A stretch of 64,000 nucleotides of DNA from Streptomyces lydicus (GTDB lineage Bacteria > Actinomycetota > Actinomycetes > Streptomycetales > Streptomycetaceae): positions 2,666,001-2,730,000 of the forward strand of contig NZ_RDTE01000003.1 in the NCBI RefSeq assembly GCF_004125265.1, written 5' to 3'. This document shows positions 8,875 through 16,214 of the stretch, piece after piece; position 1 is the first letter of the stretch, and every line of letters begins with the position of its first letter. Position numbers and translations under genes: made by a program. Below the pieces are notes generated by a model. The model searched no databases, was not told where the DNA came from, and saw only the letters and a program-made list of their open reading frames with translations.

Positions 8875-9558
8875 CGGTGTCGGGCGGGCGGGGGCCGTTT
8901 GCGGGCGTCTGCGGGAGCGGACCAGCTCGACGGCGAGCGGTGCCAGCGACACCAGCACCACCAGGGCGACCAGCGGCAGCAGATAGCGGTCGACATTCGG
9001 TACCGACGTACCCAGGGCGTATCCGGCGAGGGTGAGGCCGAGCGTCCAGAGCAGGCCGCCGGCGATCTGCCAGCGGGTGAAGGTACTGGCCGGCACGCCC
9101 AGGGCGCCGGCCAGCGGGTTCAGCACGGTGCGGACGACGGGGACGAAGCGGGCGAGGACGATGGCCTTGCCGTGGCCGTAGCGGGCGAGGAACTCCTCGG
9201 CGCGGGCGGCGCCCTCGTGCAGCCGGCGGGCGCGGCTGCGGGCCAGCAGGGCGCGGCCGCCGCGCCGGCCGATCCAGTAGCCGGTCTGGGAGCCGGCGAG
9301 CGCGCCGACGGCGGCGGCCGTGAGGACCTGGGGCAGTACGAGATGGACGGCGCCGCCGGTGCCCGGGGCGCACAGCAGTCCGGCGGTGAACAGCAGGGAG
9401 TCGCCGGGCAGGAAGAAGCCGATCAGCAGCCCGGTCTCGGCGAACAGCACGACGGCGACACCCAGCGCACCGAACGCGGCCAGCAGGGAGCCGGCATCGA
9501 GCACGTTCACGGCCTGGACGACCGCTGTCACCTGCGGAAATGCGGCGGCTGCGGACAT
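8860..9558 (-). CDS. DedA/SNARE-associated (VTT) family membrane protein
   Basis: 232 residues with the DedA core: a re-entrant acidic loop (FAETGLLIGFFLPGDSLLFTAG), the GYWIGRRGGRALL segment and the ARFVPVVRTVLNPLAGALG motif with its arginines, then a Trp-rich helix and a basic tail. DedA proteins act as membrane-potential-dependent transporters, and some recycle undecaprenyl phosphate, which fits the adjacent PAP2 phosphatases. The ATG at 9558 is preferred because GGGAGG lies about ten bases upstream; a second ATG six codons earlier has no ribosome site. It is divergent from the MecI gene and shares its operator-bearing promoter region. Confidence 0.88.
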   Translation of the reverse strand: MSAAAAFPQVTAVVQAVNVLDAGSLLAAFGALGVAVVLFAETGLLIGFFLPGDSLLFTAGLLCAPGTGGAVHLVLPQVLTAAAVGALAGSQTGYWIGRRGGRALLARSRARRLHEGAARAEEFLARYGHGKAIVLARFVPVVRTVLNPLAGALGVPASTFTRWQIAGGLLWTLGLTLAGYALGTSVPNVDRYLLPLVALVVLVSLAPLAVELVRSRRRPQTAPARPTPPPDA

Positions 9559-9612
9559 GTCGGCGGCCCCTCCCATAATGGGTTGCGGGCCCGGCTCCCG
9601 GCCGGGCCGACC

Positions 9613-9649
9613 GACTACAGTCTCGTAGACGGTCTACGGAACTGTAGAC
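9613..9649. promoter_or_regulatory. Tandem dyad operator for the BlaI/MecI repressor
   Basis: Two adjacent dyads lie 24-60 bases before the repressor start. GTCTACGGAACTGTAGAC at 9632-9649 has perfect six-base arms with a six-base spacer. 9613-9630 has the same geometry with one mismatch (GACTAC/GTAGAC). The TACA/TGTA core resembles known BlaI/MecI operators. The site also sits 55 bases upstream of divergent dedA, so the repressor may control both directions. Confidence 0.75.
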
Positions 9650-9672
9650 GACGAAAAGGTGAAGGGCGTTCC

Positions 9673-10164
9673 ATGTCGGAGACATCACCCGTGCAGCGGC
9701 GCCCGGCCGGGGAGCTGGAGGCGAGCGTGCTCGCGGCGCTCTGGGCGGCCGGCGGGCCGCTGAGCCCCGCCGAGGTGCAGAGCGCGCTGGGCGGCCGGCT
9801 CGCGCGGACCACTGTCACCACGATCCTCACCCGGCTGTACGACAAGGGGGCGGTCTCCCGCGCCCGGGCCGGCCGCGGTTTCGTGTACTCCCCCATACAG
9901 GACTCCGCGGGGCTGACCGCCCGGCGGATGCGCAGCGAACTCGACAAGCAGGACGACCGCGGCACCGCGCTCGCCCGCTTCGTCTCCCAGCTGACCAGTG
10001 AGGACGAGCAGTTGCTGCGGTCCCTCCTGGAGGGCGCGGACGGCTCCCCCGAGGGGCTGGGGGCCGGCTCGCAGCCCGACCCCGGCGCCGCCCCCGGTCT
10101 CGGCCTCGGCACCGATCCCGGCCCCAGCTTCGGCACCGATCCGGACCCCGGGGCCGCATCATGA
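9673..10164 (+). CDS. BlaI/MecI-family transcriptional repressor
   Basis: 163 residues. An N-terminal winged helix (LEASVLAALWAAGGPLSPAEVQSALG, then ARTTVTTILTRLYDKGAVSRARAGRGFVYS) is the BlaI/MecI DNA-binding domain, followed by the dimerisation helix (LARFVSQLTSEDEQLLRSLLEG). The last ~45 residues are a Gly/Pro/Asp-rich low-complexity tail with GTDPGP repeats, longer than classical BlaI. The ATG has GAAGGTGAAGGG upstream. The stop overlaps the start of an M56 peptidase by four bases, the usual repressor-sensor pair in actinobacteria, and a perfect dyad operator lies just upstream, indicating autoregulation. Confidence 0.93.
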   Translation: MSETSPVQRRPAGELEASVLAALWAAGGPLSPAEVQSALGGRLARTTVTTILTRLYDKGAVSRARAGRGFVYSPIQDSAGLTARRMRSELDKQDDRGTALARFVSQLTSEDEQLLRSLLEGADGSPEGLGAGSQPDPGAAPGLGLGTDPGPSFGTDPDPGAAS

Positions 10165-11243
10165 TCTTCGCCGTATGGATCCCCCTGCTGATGCCGCTGC
10201 TCGCGGTGCCGGCCGCCCGCCGTCTGGCGGAGTCGCTGCCGCCGCGCGCCGCGGCCTGGCTGCTGACCGGCTGCGCGGTCGCGCTGGCCGGCTGTACGAC
10301 CGCGGCGCTCGGCCTGCTGCTGACCGCCGGGGCACTTCGGCTGCCGCCGGTCGCCGCCCTGGGCCATCTCTCCCTGCCGCTGCTGGGCGACGATCCGGTC
10401 GTGTCGGTGCCCGCCGCCGGTGCCGCCGCCGGTCTGCTCCTCGCCGCCGCCCTCGCCGTCGCCCATCGCACCCGCCGCCACCACACCGAACTGCGCACCG
10501 CCCGCCTCGCCACCGACGCCCACCCCGCCTCCGGCGATCTGTGCGTCCTGCCGCACGCCGCGCCCGACGCCTACGCCCTGCCGGGACGGCCGGGGCGACC
10601 GGGCCGGGTGGTGGTCACGGCCGGGATGCTGCGGGCGCTGTCCGCGGACGAGCGGGAGGCGCTGTTCGCCCATGAACGCGCCCATCTCGCGGGCCGGCAC
10701 CATCTCTTCCTGCTCACGGCCGCGCTGGCCGCGGTCTGCCACCCCCTGCTCCGGTCCCTGCACGCCCCGCTGGCCTACGCCCTGGAGCGCTGGGCCGATG
10801 AAACCGCCGCGTCCCGGGTGGGCGACCGCCGCGTCACGGCCCGCGCCATCGGCCGCGCCGCGCTGGCCGCCCGCCCCGCCGCCGCAGGCGCACACCGCCC
10901 CGGCACTGTGCTCGCCGCGACCACCGGCCCGGTACCCCGCCGGGTCGCCGCCCTGCTGGCCCCCGAGCGGCCCGCGCCCCCTCCGCCGCGCACCGCCGTC
11001 CACGGCCGCCGCCTGATCGCCGCGGCCGCCCTGCTTGCCTGCCTGGGTGTATCCGCAGCCTCCGCCCTCGACGCGGCGACGGATCTCCACGAGACCGTGG
11101 AGGTGGCTCAGGGGGGCGGTTCGCTGCGCTTTGCCTCTGCCCACGTTTTCGACTGTCCCGCCGTCGGGGCCCCGTCGTGTTTCACCCGCGCAGCGAGCGA
11201 AACACGACGAGCAACCCCCACGGCGGGAAAGCCAAAAACGTAG
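10161..11243 (+). CDS. M56-family membrane zinc metalloprotease (BlaR1/MecR1-like, no sensor domain)
   Basis: 360 residues. Four hydrophobic helices (near residues 1-20, 33-60, 75-110 and 280-300) surround a cytosolic zinc-protease domain with FAHERAHLAG (HExxH) and the downstream ALERWADETAA acidic ligand. There is no penicillin-binding sensor domain, as in most actinobacterial BlaR-like proteins. It is coupled to the BlaI-type repressor by an ATGA overlap and presumably cleaves it when signalled. The last ~40 residues (after LHETVEV) are encoded by a long palindromic element and do not look like native protein, so the true C terminus was probably replaced by insertion. Confidence 0.88.
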   Translation: MIFAVWIPLLMPLLAVPAARRLAESLPPRAAAWLLTGCAVALAGCTTAALGLLLTAGALRLPPVAALGHLSLPLLGDDPVVSVPAAGAAAGLLLAAALAVAHRTRRHHTELRTARLATDAHPASGDLCVLPHAAPDAYALPGRPGRPGRVVVTAGMLRALSADEREALFAHERAHLAGRHHLFLLTAALAAVCHPLLRSLHAPLAYALERWADETAASRVGDRRVTARAIGRAALAARPAAAGAHRPGTVLAATTGPVPRRVAALLAPERPAPPPPRTAVHGRRLIAAAALLACLGVSAASALDAATDLHETVEVAQGGGSLRFASAHVFDCPAVGAPSCFTRAASETRRATPTAGKPKT

Positions 11244-11244
11244 G
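11140..11244. repeat. 105-bp imperfect palindromic element at a convergent junction
   Basis: Arms of about 45 bases match in inverted orientation: CCACGTTTT with AAAAACGTAGG, CCCGCCGT with ACGGCGGG, and a perfect inner pair GTCGTGTTTC/GAAACACGAC around the loop ACCCGCGCAGCGAGC. It covers the 3' end of the M56 gene and stops three bases before the histidine kinase gene's stop. It may be a small non-autonomous mobile element and can also act as a bidirectional terminator. Confidence 0.75.
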
Positions 11245-11246
11245 CC

Positions 11247-12764
11247 TTAAACCCCCGGCCCCCGCCCCACCGTGAAGCCCAGAATCGCGCCACCCCCCGA
11301 CCGCCGGGCGGCAAACGCATGGCCGCCGTGGGCGGTGGCGATCTCGCGGACGATGGCGAGGCCGAGTCCGGAACCCGGCAGGCCGCGGGCCGCCGCGGAG
11401 CGGTAGAAGCGGTCGAAGACCCTGGTGAGGTCGGCGTCCGCGATGCCGGGGCCGCGGTCCAGGACCTCGATGCGGGCTCCGGTGACGAGGACCTCGATCG
11501 GCTCGGTCCCGCCGGCGTCGAATTTGGCGGCGTTCTCCAGGAGGTTGGTGAGCGCGCGGTGCAGCGCGGCGGAGCGGCCCTCGACCACCGCCGGGCGGAC
11601 GGTCCGTACGGTGATCTCCCGGCCGGTGCGGCGCCTGGCCGAGGCGGCCGCCTTCTCGGCGACCTCGGCCAGGCTCACCTCCGAGAGCGGGTCGTCGTCC
11701 CGCTGCCCGGCCGCCAGATCCACCAGCTCGTTGACCAGATCGCTGAGTTCCCTCGCCTCGCCCGCAAGGTCGGCCAGCAGCTCGTCGCGGGCGTCCGGCG
11801 GCAGTTCGTCGAACCGCTTCAGCAGCGAGATATTCGTACGGAGCGAGGTCAGCGGGGTGCGCAGCTCGTGGCCGGCGTCCTGGACCAGGCGCTGCTGGTC
11901 CTGGACGGCGCTGGCCAGCCGGCCGAGCATGTCGTCGAAGGCCCGCCCGAGCCGGGCGACCTCGTCCCGCCCCGCCACCGGGACCGGGACGTCCAGCCGT
12001 CCGTGCTCCGCCACGTTCTCGGCGACCGAGGTCAGCCGCACCAGCCGGCCGGTGATCCGGCGCGCCAGCCACCAGCCGCCCGCGCCGGACAGCGCGATGA
12101 CCGCGGCGGCCAGCAGGGCGGTGCGCTGCTGGAGCGCGGAGAGCAGATCCTCGGTCTCGCTGAACTTCTGCGCGACCTGTACGGCACCGCGGCCGCCGCC
12201 GAGCGCCACGGTCGCGACGTGGTACTCCTCGTCGCCGATCTCCGCTTCCCGCTCGGCGAGGTGGCCGGCGCGCACGTCACCGGCGACCCGGCGTTCCCCG
12301 GCACCGGCCGGGAGGGCCGGGCGCCCCGCCTCCACGATCCGGCCGTCGGCGCCCAGGATCTGCACATCGGTACGGGTGGGCCGGGTGAGGTCGTCGCGCG
12401 GCCCGTCGTGGTCGGGGTCGACGGTCGTGTAGTCGGTGGGCTCGAACGGCTTCTCCTGGACCTGGGTCCGCAAATCCCGTACGACCTGCGAGAACACCGA
12501 CCTCTCGTCGACCCGCACCAGCCGGGCCGCCGCGTCGTAGCTGAGGAATCCCACCAGGACGGTCACCGCGGCCGTCCCCGTGGCGAACGCCACCGCGACG
12601 GCGGTGCGCAGACTGGCGGGTTTACGGGTGCGCAGCCAGGCGGCCGACCCGCCCCTGCGGCAGGAGCGCACCCAGGCCCGCAGCCGGGCGCGCAGCCGTG
12701 TCCACAGCCGGCGGCCGGGCCCGGTGCGGGGCCCGGCGCCGGACCGGTCGCGGGCCCGGGGCAT
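11247..12764 (-). CDS. Two-component sensor histidine kinase, membrane-bound
   Basis: 505 residues. TM1 is near residues 51-75 and TM2 near 211-233, with a ~135-residue extracytoplasmic sensor between them. HAMP follows, then HisKA with DAGHELRTPLTSLR (His about 299) and HATPase with an LLENAAKF N-box, DRGPGIAD, a VFDRFYR F-box and GSGLGLAIVREI. It should autophosphorylate and pass phosphate to the regulator encoded one base upstream. The ATG at 12764 has GGAGG seven bases before it, inside the regulator's 3' end. Domain order and coupling suggest an OmpR-type envelope-sensing pair; the signal is unknown. Confidence 0.92.
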   Translation of the reverse strand: MPRARDRSGAGPRTGPGRRLWTRLRARLRAWVRSCRRGGSAAWLRTRKPASLRTAVAVAFATGTAAVTVLVGFLSYDAAARLVRVDERSVFSQVVRDLRTQVQEKPFEPTDYTTVDPDHDGPRDDLTRPTRTDVQILGADGRIVEAGRPALPAGAGERRVAGDVRAGHLAEREAEIGDEEYHVATVALGGGRGAVQVAQKFSETEDLLSALQQRTALLAAAVIALSGAGGWWLARRITGRLVRLTSVAENVAEHGRLDVPVPVAGRDEVARLGRAFDDMLGRLASAVQDQQRLVQDAGHELRTPLTSLRTNISLLKRFDELPPDARDELLADLAGEARELSDLVNELVDLAAGQRDDDPLSEVSLAEVAEKAAASARRRTGREITVRTVRPAVVEGRSAALHRALTNLLENAAKFDAGGTEPIEVLVTGARIEVLDRGPGIADADLTRVFDRFYRSAAARGLPGSGLGLAIVREIATAHGGHAFAARRSGGGAILGFTVGRGPGV

Positions 12765-12765
12765 C

Positions 12766-13533
12766 TCAGTCCTCCCGCAGCACGTAACCGACGCCACGCA
12801 CCGTGTGGATCAGCGGGCGGCTGCCGGGGACATCGACCTTGCGCCGCAGATAGCCCACGTACACCGCGAGGTTCTTCGAGCCGGGACCGAAGTCGTAGCC
12901 CCAGATCCGGTCGTAGATCGTCGAATGGTCCAGGACGATTCCGGCGTTGCGGGCCAGCAGCTCCAGCAGCTCGAACTCGGTCCGGGTCAGCTCCAGCTCC
13001 CGCTCTCCGCGCCAGGCGCGGCGCGAGGGCCCGTCGATCCGCAGATCCGCCGCCTCGACCACACCGCTGTCCGCCGCCCGCGCCTCGTACGCCTCCCCGG
13101 CCCCCTCGGTCTCGTCCGTCGCGGCAGAACCGGCACCCGCGCCGCTCCCGTCCGCCGCCGGTCCCGCCGTCGTCCGCCGCAGCAGCGCCCGCAGCCGGGC
13201 GAAGACCTCCTCGACCTCGAACGGCTTGACCACGTAGTCGTCCGCACCGGCGTCCAGGCCGGCGATCCGGTCCGCGGTCTCGACCCGGGCGGTGAGCATC
13301 AGGATCGGGGTGCGGTCCTGCTCGGCCCGCAGCACCTGGCACACCTGGAGTCCGTCGATCCCCGGCATCATCACGTCCAGCAGGATCACATCGGGCCGCT
13401 CGCGGTGCGCGGCGGCGAGCGCCTGAATCCCGTCGGCGACGGCGATGACCTGGTATCCCTCCAGGGTCAGGGCGCGCTCCAGCGCGGTGCGGATGGGGCG
13501 GTCGTCCTCGGCCAGCAGTACGGAATGGGTCAC
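12766..13533 (-). CDS. OmpR-family response regulator
   Basis: 255 residues. The receiver domain has Asp10-Asp11, phosphoacceptor Asp53 (ILLDVMMPGIDG), the TARVE Thr and the KPFEVEE Lys. A ~40-residue Gly/Ala/Glu-rich linker precedes the winged-helix domain (LTRTEFELLELLARN, YVGYLRRKVD, IHTVRGVGYVL). The linker is longer than usual. The GTG start lacks a clear ribosome site, so the message may be nearly leaderless. The kinase starts one base after its stop. A pair of 17-bp direct repeats 62-102 bases upstream is a good candidate for its own binding site. Confidence 0.93.
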   Translation of the reverse strand: MTHSVLLAEDDRPIRTALERALTLEGYQVIAVADGIQALAAAHRERPDVILLDVMMPGIDGLQVCQVLRAEQDRTPILMLTARVETADRIAGLDAGADDYVVKPFEVEEVFARLRALLRRTTAGPAADGSGAGAGSAATDETEGAGEAYEARAADSGVVEAADLRIDGPSRRAWRGERELELTRTEFELLELLARNAGIVLDHSTIYDRIWGYDFGPGSKNLAVYVGYLRRKVDVPGSRPLIHTVRGVGYVLRED

Positions 13534-13594
13534 GCGGCAAGTGTGCCAAGGGCCCGGAGGTGCGACGGCGGGCGGCCGGTCCCGCGGTGGCTTT

Positions 13595-13635
13595 CTTACC
13601 CGGATCTCACCCGTGGTTCTTACCGGGCTCTCACC
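13595..13635. promoter_or_regulatory. Direct-repeat boxes, likely response-regulator site
   Basis: Two 17-base direct repeats of the form CTTACC(C/G)GG(A/C)TCTCACC start at 13595 and 13619, 24 bases apart, with one further partial CTTACCCC near 13652. They lie upstream of the regulator gene and in the leader of the divergent glycosyltransferase. OmpR-family regulators bind such repeats, so autoregulation and control of the glycosyltransferase are plausible. Confidence 0.55.
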
Positions 13636-13770
13636 CTCGCCACGCCATCGGCTTACCCCTTGCCGCCACGGTGTCCCGGTGCCGGACGGGCCGGTCGCGG
13701 TGATCCGGCCGCGAGCGTACCGGCCGGTCGGACCGACTCGGCACATCTCGGGGAAGAAGCACGGCACCGC

Positions 13771-14991
13771 ATGAAGATCACCCTCCTGCTGCACAACGCC
13801 TACGCCATCGGCGGCACCGTCCGCACCACCTTCAACCTCGCCGCCGCCCTCGCCGACCGGCACGACGTCGAGATCGTCTCGATGCTGCGGCACCGCGAGG
13901 TCCCGCGTTTCACCGTGGACCCCCGGGTGCGGCTGGTGCCGCTGGTGGACACCCGCGTCGGCAGCGAGGACATGGCCGATCCGCTGTTCGGCGAGCCCGC
14001 GCAGGACTTCCCGCAGGCCGAGAAGCGGCACCACCAGTACAGCCGGCTGACCGACGTCCGGGCCGCGGAGTTCCTGCGCACCACCGACGCGGACGTGCTG
14101 ATCGGCACCCGGCCCGGCATCAACGTCTACCTGGCGCGGTTCGGCCCCCGCCGGGCCCTGCGGATCGCCCAGGAGCACCTGAGACACGACGCCCACAGCA
14201 AGCGGCTCCGGGCCGAACTCGCCCGCCATTACCGGACGCTGGACGCCCTGGTCACCACCACCGAGGCGGATGCCGCGGTCTACCGCGCGCGGATGCCGCT
14301 GCCGGGCGTACGGGTCCTGGCGGTACCCAACATCGTGCCCGCACCGGACGTGCCGCCATCCCGGGGCACCTCGAAGGTGATCGCGGCGGCCGGCCGGCTG
14401 GTCCGCGGCAAGCGCTTCGACCTGCTGATCGAGGCGTTCTCCGCGGTCGCCGCCAAACACCCCGACTGGCGGCTGCGGATACACGGCGGCGGCGCCGAGC
14501 GCGCACAGCTCCAGGGGCTGATCGACGGGCTCGGACTGAACGGGCAGGCGGAGCTGACCGGGCCGGTTTCCCCGATAGAGGCGGAGTTCACCAAGGCGTC
14601 GATCGTCGCCTCGGCCTCGGACGCCGAGTCCTTCGGCATGACCCTCGTCGAGGCGATGCGCTGCGGCGTTCCGGTCGTCAGCACCGACTGCCCGCTGGGC
14701 CCGGCCGAGATCATTCACGACGGTACGGACGGGCTGCTGGTGCCGCGCGGCGACGGCCGGGCGATGGCCGGCGCGCTCCTCCAGCTCATCGAGGACCCGC
14801 AGCGCCGCCGCGACATGGCCGCGGCAGCGCTGGAGAGTTCGCACCGCTACGACCCGGAGCCGATCGCCGAGCGCTACGAGCTCCTTTTCCAGGAGCTCCG
14901 GTCGACGCGCACCGCCCGCGCCTGGCGGCGCACCCTCGCGCGGGGCCGGGGCGCCGCCCGGCGGCTGGTGCGGCGGGCCCTGCGGCGCTGA
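13771..14991 (+). CDS. GT4-family glycosyltransferase
   Basis: 406 residues with two Rossmann-like halves. The N-terminal half has NAYAIGGTVRTTFNLAAALA (acceptor loop). The donor half has AAGRLVRGKRFDLLIEAF, RLRIHGGGAERAQL, and the retaining E-x7-E motif in ESFGMTLVEAMRCGVPVVST. It is cytosolic, with a basic amphipathic C terminus ([21 protein letters not shown]) that could touch the membrane. The family transfers sugars from NDP donors to lipid or polymer acceptors. It is divergent from the two-component system and may be its target. The acceptor is unknown. The ATG is the first residue of a well-conserved beta strand, so the start is secure. Confidence 0.88.
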   Translation: MKITLLLHNAYAIGGTVRTTFNLAAALADRHDVEIVSMLRHREVPRFTVDPRVRLVPLVDTRVGSEDMADPLFGEPAQDFPQAEKRHHQYSRLTDVRAAEFLRTTDADVLIGTRPGINVYLARFGPRRALRIAQEHLRHDAHSKRLRAELARHYRTLDALVTTTEADAAVYRARMPLPGVRVLAVPNIVPAPDVPPSRGTSKVIAAAGRLVRGKRFDLLIEAFSAVAAKHPDWRLRIHGGGAERAQLQGLIDGLGLNGQAELTGPVSPIEAEFTKASIVASASDAESFGMTLVEAMRCGVPVVSTDCPLGPAEIIHDGTDGLLVPRGDGRAMAGALLQLIEDPQRRRDMAAAALESSHRYDPEPIAERYELLFQELRSTRTARAWRRTLARGRGAARRLVRRALRR

Positions 14992-15006
14992 GGCGGGGTC
15001 TCCGGA

Positions 15007-15118
15007 CGGTGGGCCGGTCCGGGGGCAGCGAGTCCGGACAGCGGGCCGGTCCGGGGACGGCGAGTCCGGACAGCGGGCCGGTCCGGGGACGGCGAGTCCG
15101 GGGACGGCGAGTCCGGGG
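15007..15118. repeat. 32-bp tandem repeat cluster
   Basis: Three consecutive 32-base units (starts 15007, 15039, 15071) share GGGCCGGTCCGGGG and GGCGAGTCCGG. They are followed by further 16-base half units GACGGCGAGTCCGGGG. Copies two and three are nearly identical, pointing to recent expansion directly downstream of the glycosyltransferase stop. Confidence 0.8.
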
Positions 15119-15166
15119 GCGGCGAAACCAGGCCCGGCGCGACCGGCCGTCGTACACGGGACTCCA

Positions 15167-15259
15167 CTTGACGGTGGCACGAGGACCCAGTCCGGCCGTC
15201 GTCGCGCACGGACCCCGCTTGACCGCAGGACAAGGTGTCAACTTGACCGCGGTACAAGG
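15167..15259. promoter_or_regulatory. Three repeated near-palindromic boxes (possible operators)
   Basis: CTTGACCGCGGTACAAGG at 15242, CTTGACCGCAGGACAAGG at 15218 and a weaker CTTGACGGTGGCACGAGGA at 15167. The first two are 24 bases apart and the core ACCGCGGT is palindromic inside CTTG/CAAG arms. The TTGACC portion could also serve as a -35 hexamer for the GH25 gene about 210-250 bases downstream. Confidence 0.4.
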
Positions 15260-15469
15260 AACTTCCGGACCACAATCTGGCGTCCCCGGTGGCAAACATG
15301 CTGAACTGCTGGAACGAGACTGCTTCGCACGCAGGGACGCCGGCTCGCAGAAGCATCTGATCACCGGAGCGCGGAAACACGAGGAACACCCGGCACCACG
15401 GCAACGCAGTCGAGGATTCAGAGCAGTTGACGCTTGGAATCCGCAGGGCCGATCGGCAGGAGGCCGTTC

Positions 15470-16024
15470 ATGCTGCATGGTGTCGATGTCAGCTCCTCCA
15501 ACACCTCGTACTCCGCCGAGGGGCTGGACTTCGTTTTCGTCAAGGCCACCGAAGGCCGCTCCTACATCAATCCACACCAGTCCGCACAGGCCTCAAAGGC
15601 CCGTAAAGCGGGCTGTGTGGTGGGTTTCTACCACTTTCTGTGGCCGGGCAATATCGCCGCCCAGGCGCAATACTTCGTCGAGAAATGCGCCTCGGTCCAG
15701 GGCGACCTCCTCGCCTGCGACTGGGAGCGCACCGGCGAGGGGACCTACGCGAGCAATGCACAGAAAGACCAGTTCCTGCACGCGGTGAAAAAGCTCCGCC
15801 CCACCCACCGCGTGCTGCTCTACTGCAACCGCGACTTCTGGCTGAACCACGACAGCACGTCCTACGCGGCCGACGGCCTGTGGATCGCCGACTATGTCTC
15901 CGCCGGACATCCGCGGATCAAGGCGAAGTGGCGCATTCACCAGTACACCGACCAGCCGCTGGACAAGGACGTCGCGGACTTCTCGACCAAGGCCGCCCTC
16001 AAGAAGTGGGCGCACCCGGCATAA
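15470..16024 (+). CDS. Glycoside hydrolase family 25-like (lysozyme-like) protein
   Basis: 184 residues, a compact GH25 barrel: MLHGVDVSSSNTSY (first-strand Asp), FVFVKATEGRSYINP, VVGFYHFLWPG, the DxE acid pair in LLACDWERTG, VLLYCNRDFW, LWIADYVSAGHP and a terminal IHQYTDQPLDKDVADFS strand. Family members cleave the muramic acid-GlcNAc bond of peptidoglycan. No signal peptide is visible at the chosen ATG, which has a perfect AGGAGG six bases upstream; the longer in-frame start would not add one. Export or a cytosolic role therefore remains unclear. It is alone between a repeat region and a terminator. Confidence 0.85.
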   Translation: MLHGVDVSSSNTSYSAEGLDFVFVKATEGRSYINPHQSAQASKARKAGCVVGFYHFLWPGNIAAQAQYFVEKCASVQGDLLACDWERTGEGTYASNAQKDQFLHAVKKLRPTHRVLLYCNRDFWLNHDSTSYAADGLWIADYVSAGHPRIKAKWRIHQYTDQPLDKDVADFSTKAALKKWAHPA

Positions 16025-16045
16025 GGTTTGCTGTCGGCGCGCCGT

Positions 16046-16078
16046 TCCGCGCCGCCGGAAAAACCGTGCCGGCGCGGA
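16046..16078 (+). terminator. Hairpin after the GH25 gene
   Basis: Perfect nine-base arms TCCGCGCCG and CGGCGCGGA flank a 15-base loop containing AAAAA, starting 22 bases after the stop. There is no strong T tail, as is common in Streptomyces. Confidence 0.5.
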
Positions 16079-16214
16079 GCGGAAAGCCGAACAGGAACGC
16101 TGCGTAGGCGGCGCGGGAACAATGTGTCACCGCACCACGCGACGCGGCACGAGAACACGACGCAGACGCGGCACGAGCGCGAGCCGGTGCCGCACGAGAA
16201 CAAGAGGAGCAGCC

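Larger units (their letters stand above)
14992..15469. other. Repeat-rich noncoding region before the GH25 gene
   Basis: About 480 bases with no gene. It holds a 32-bp tandem repeat cluster (15007-15118), three spaced CTTG(N)CAAGG-like boxes (15167-15259) and the GH25 ribosome site AGGAGG at 15458-15463. No frame of reasonable composition crosses it. Confidence 0.65.

Noticed and set aside
15007..15118. CRISPR array
   Set aside because: Units are contiguous with no unique spacers, and no cas genes are present.
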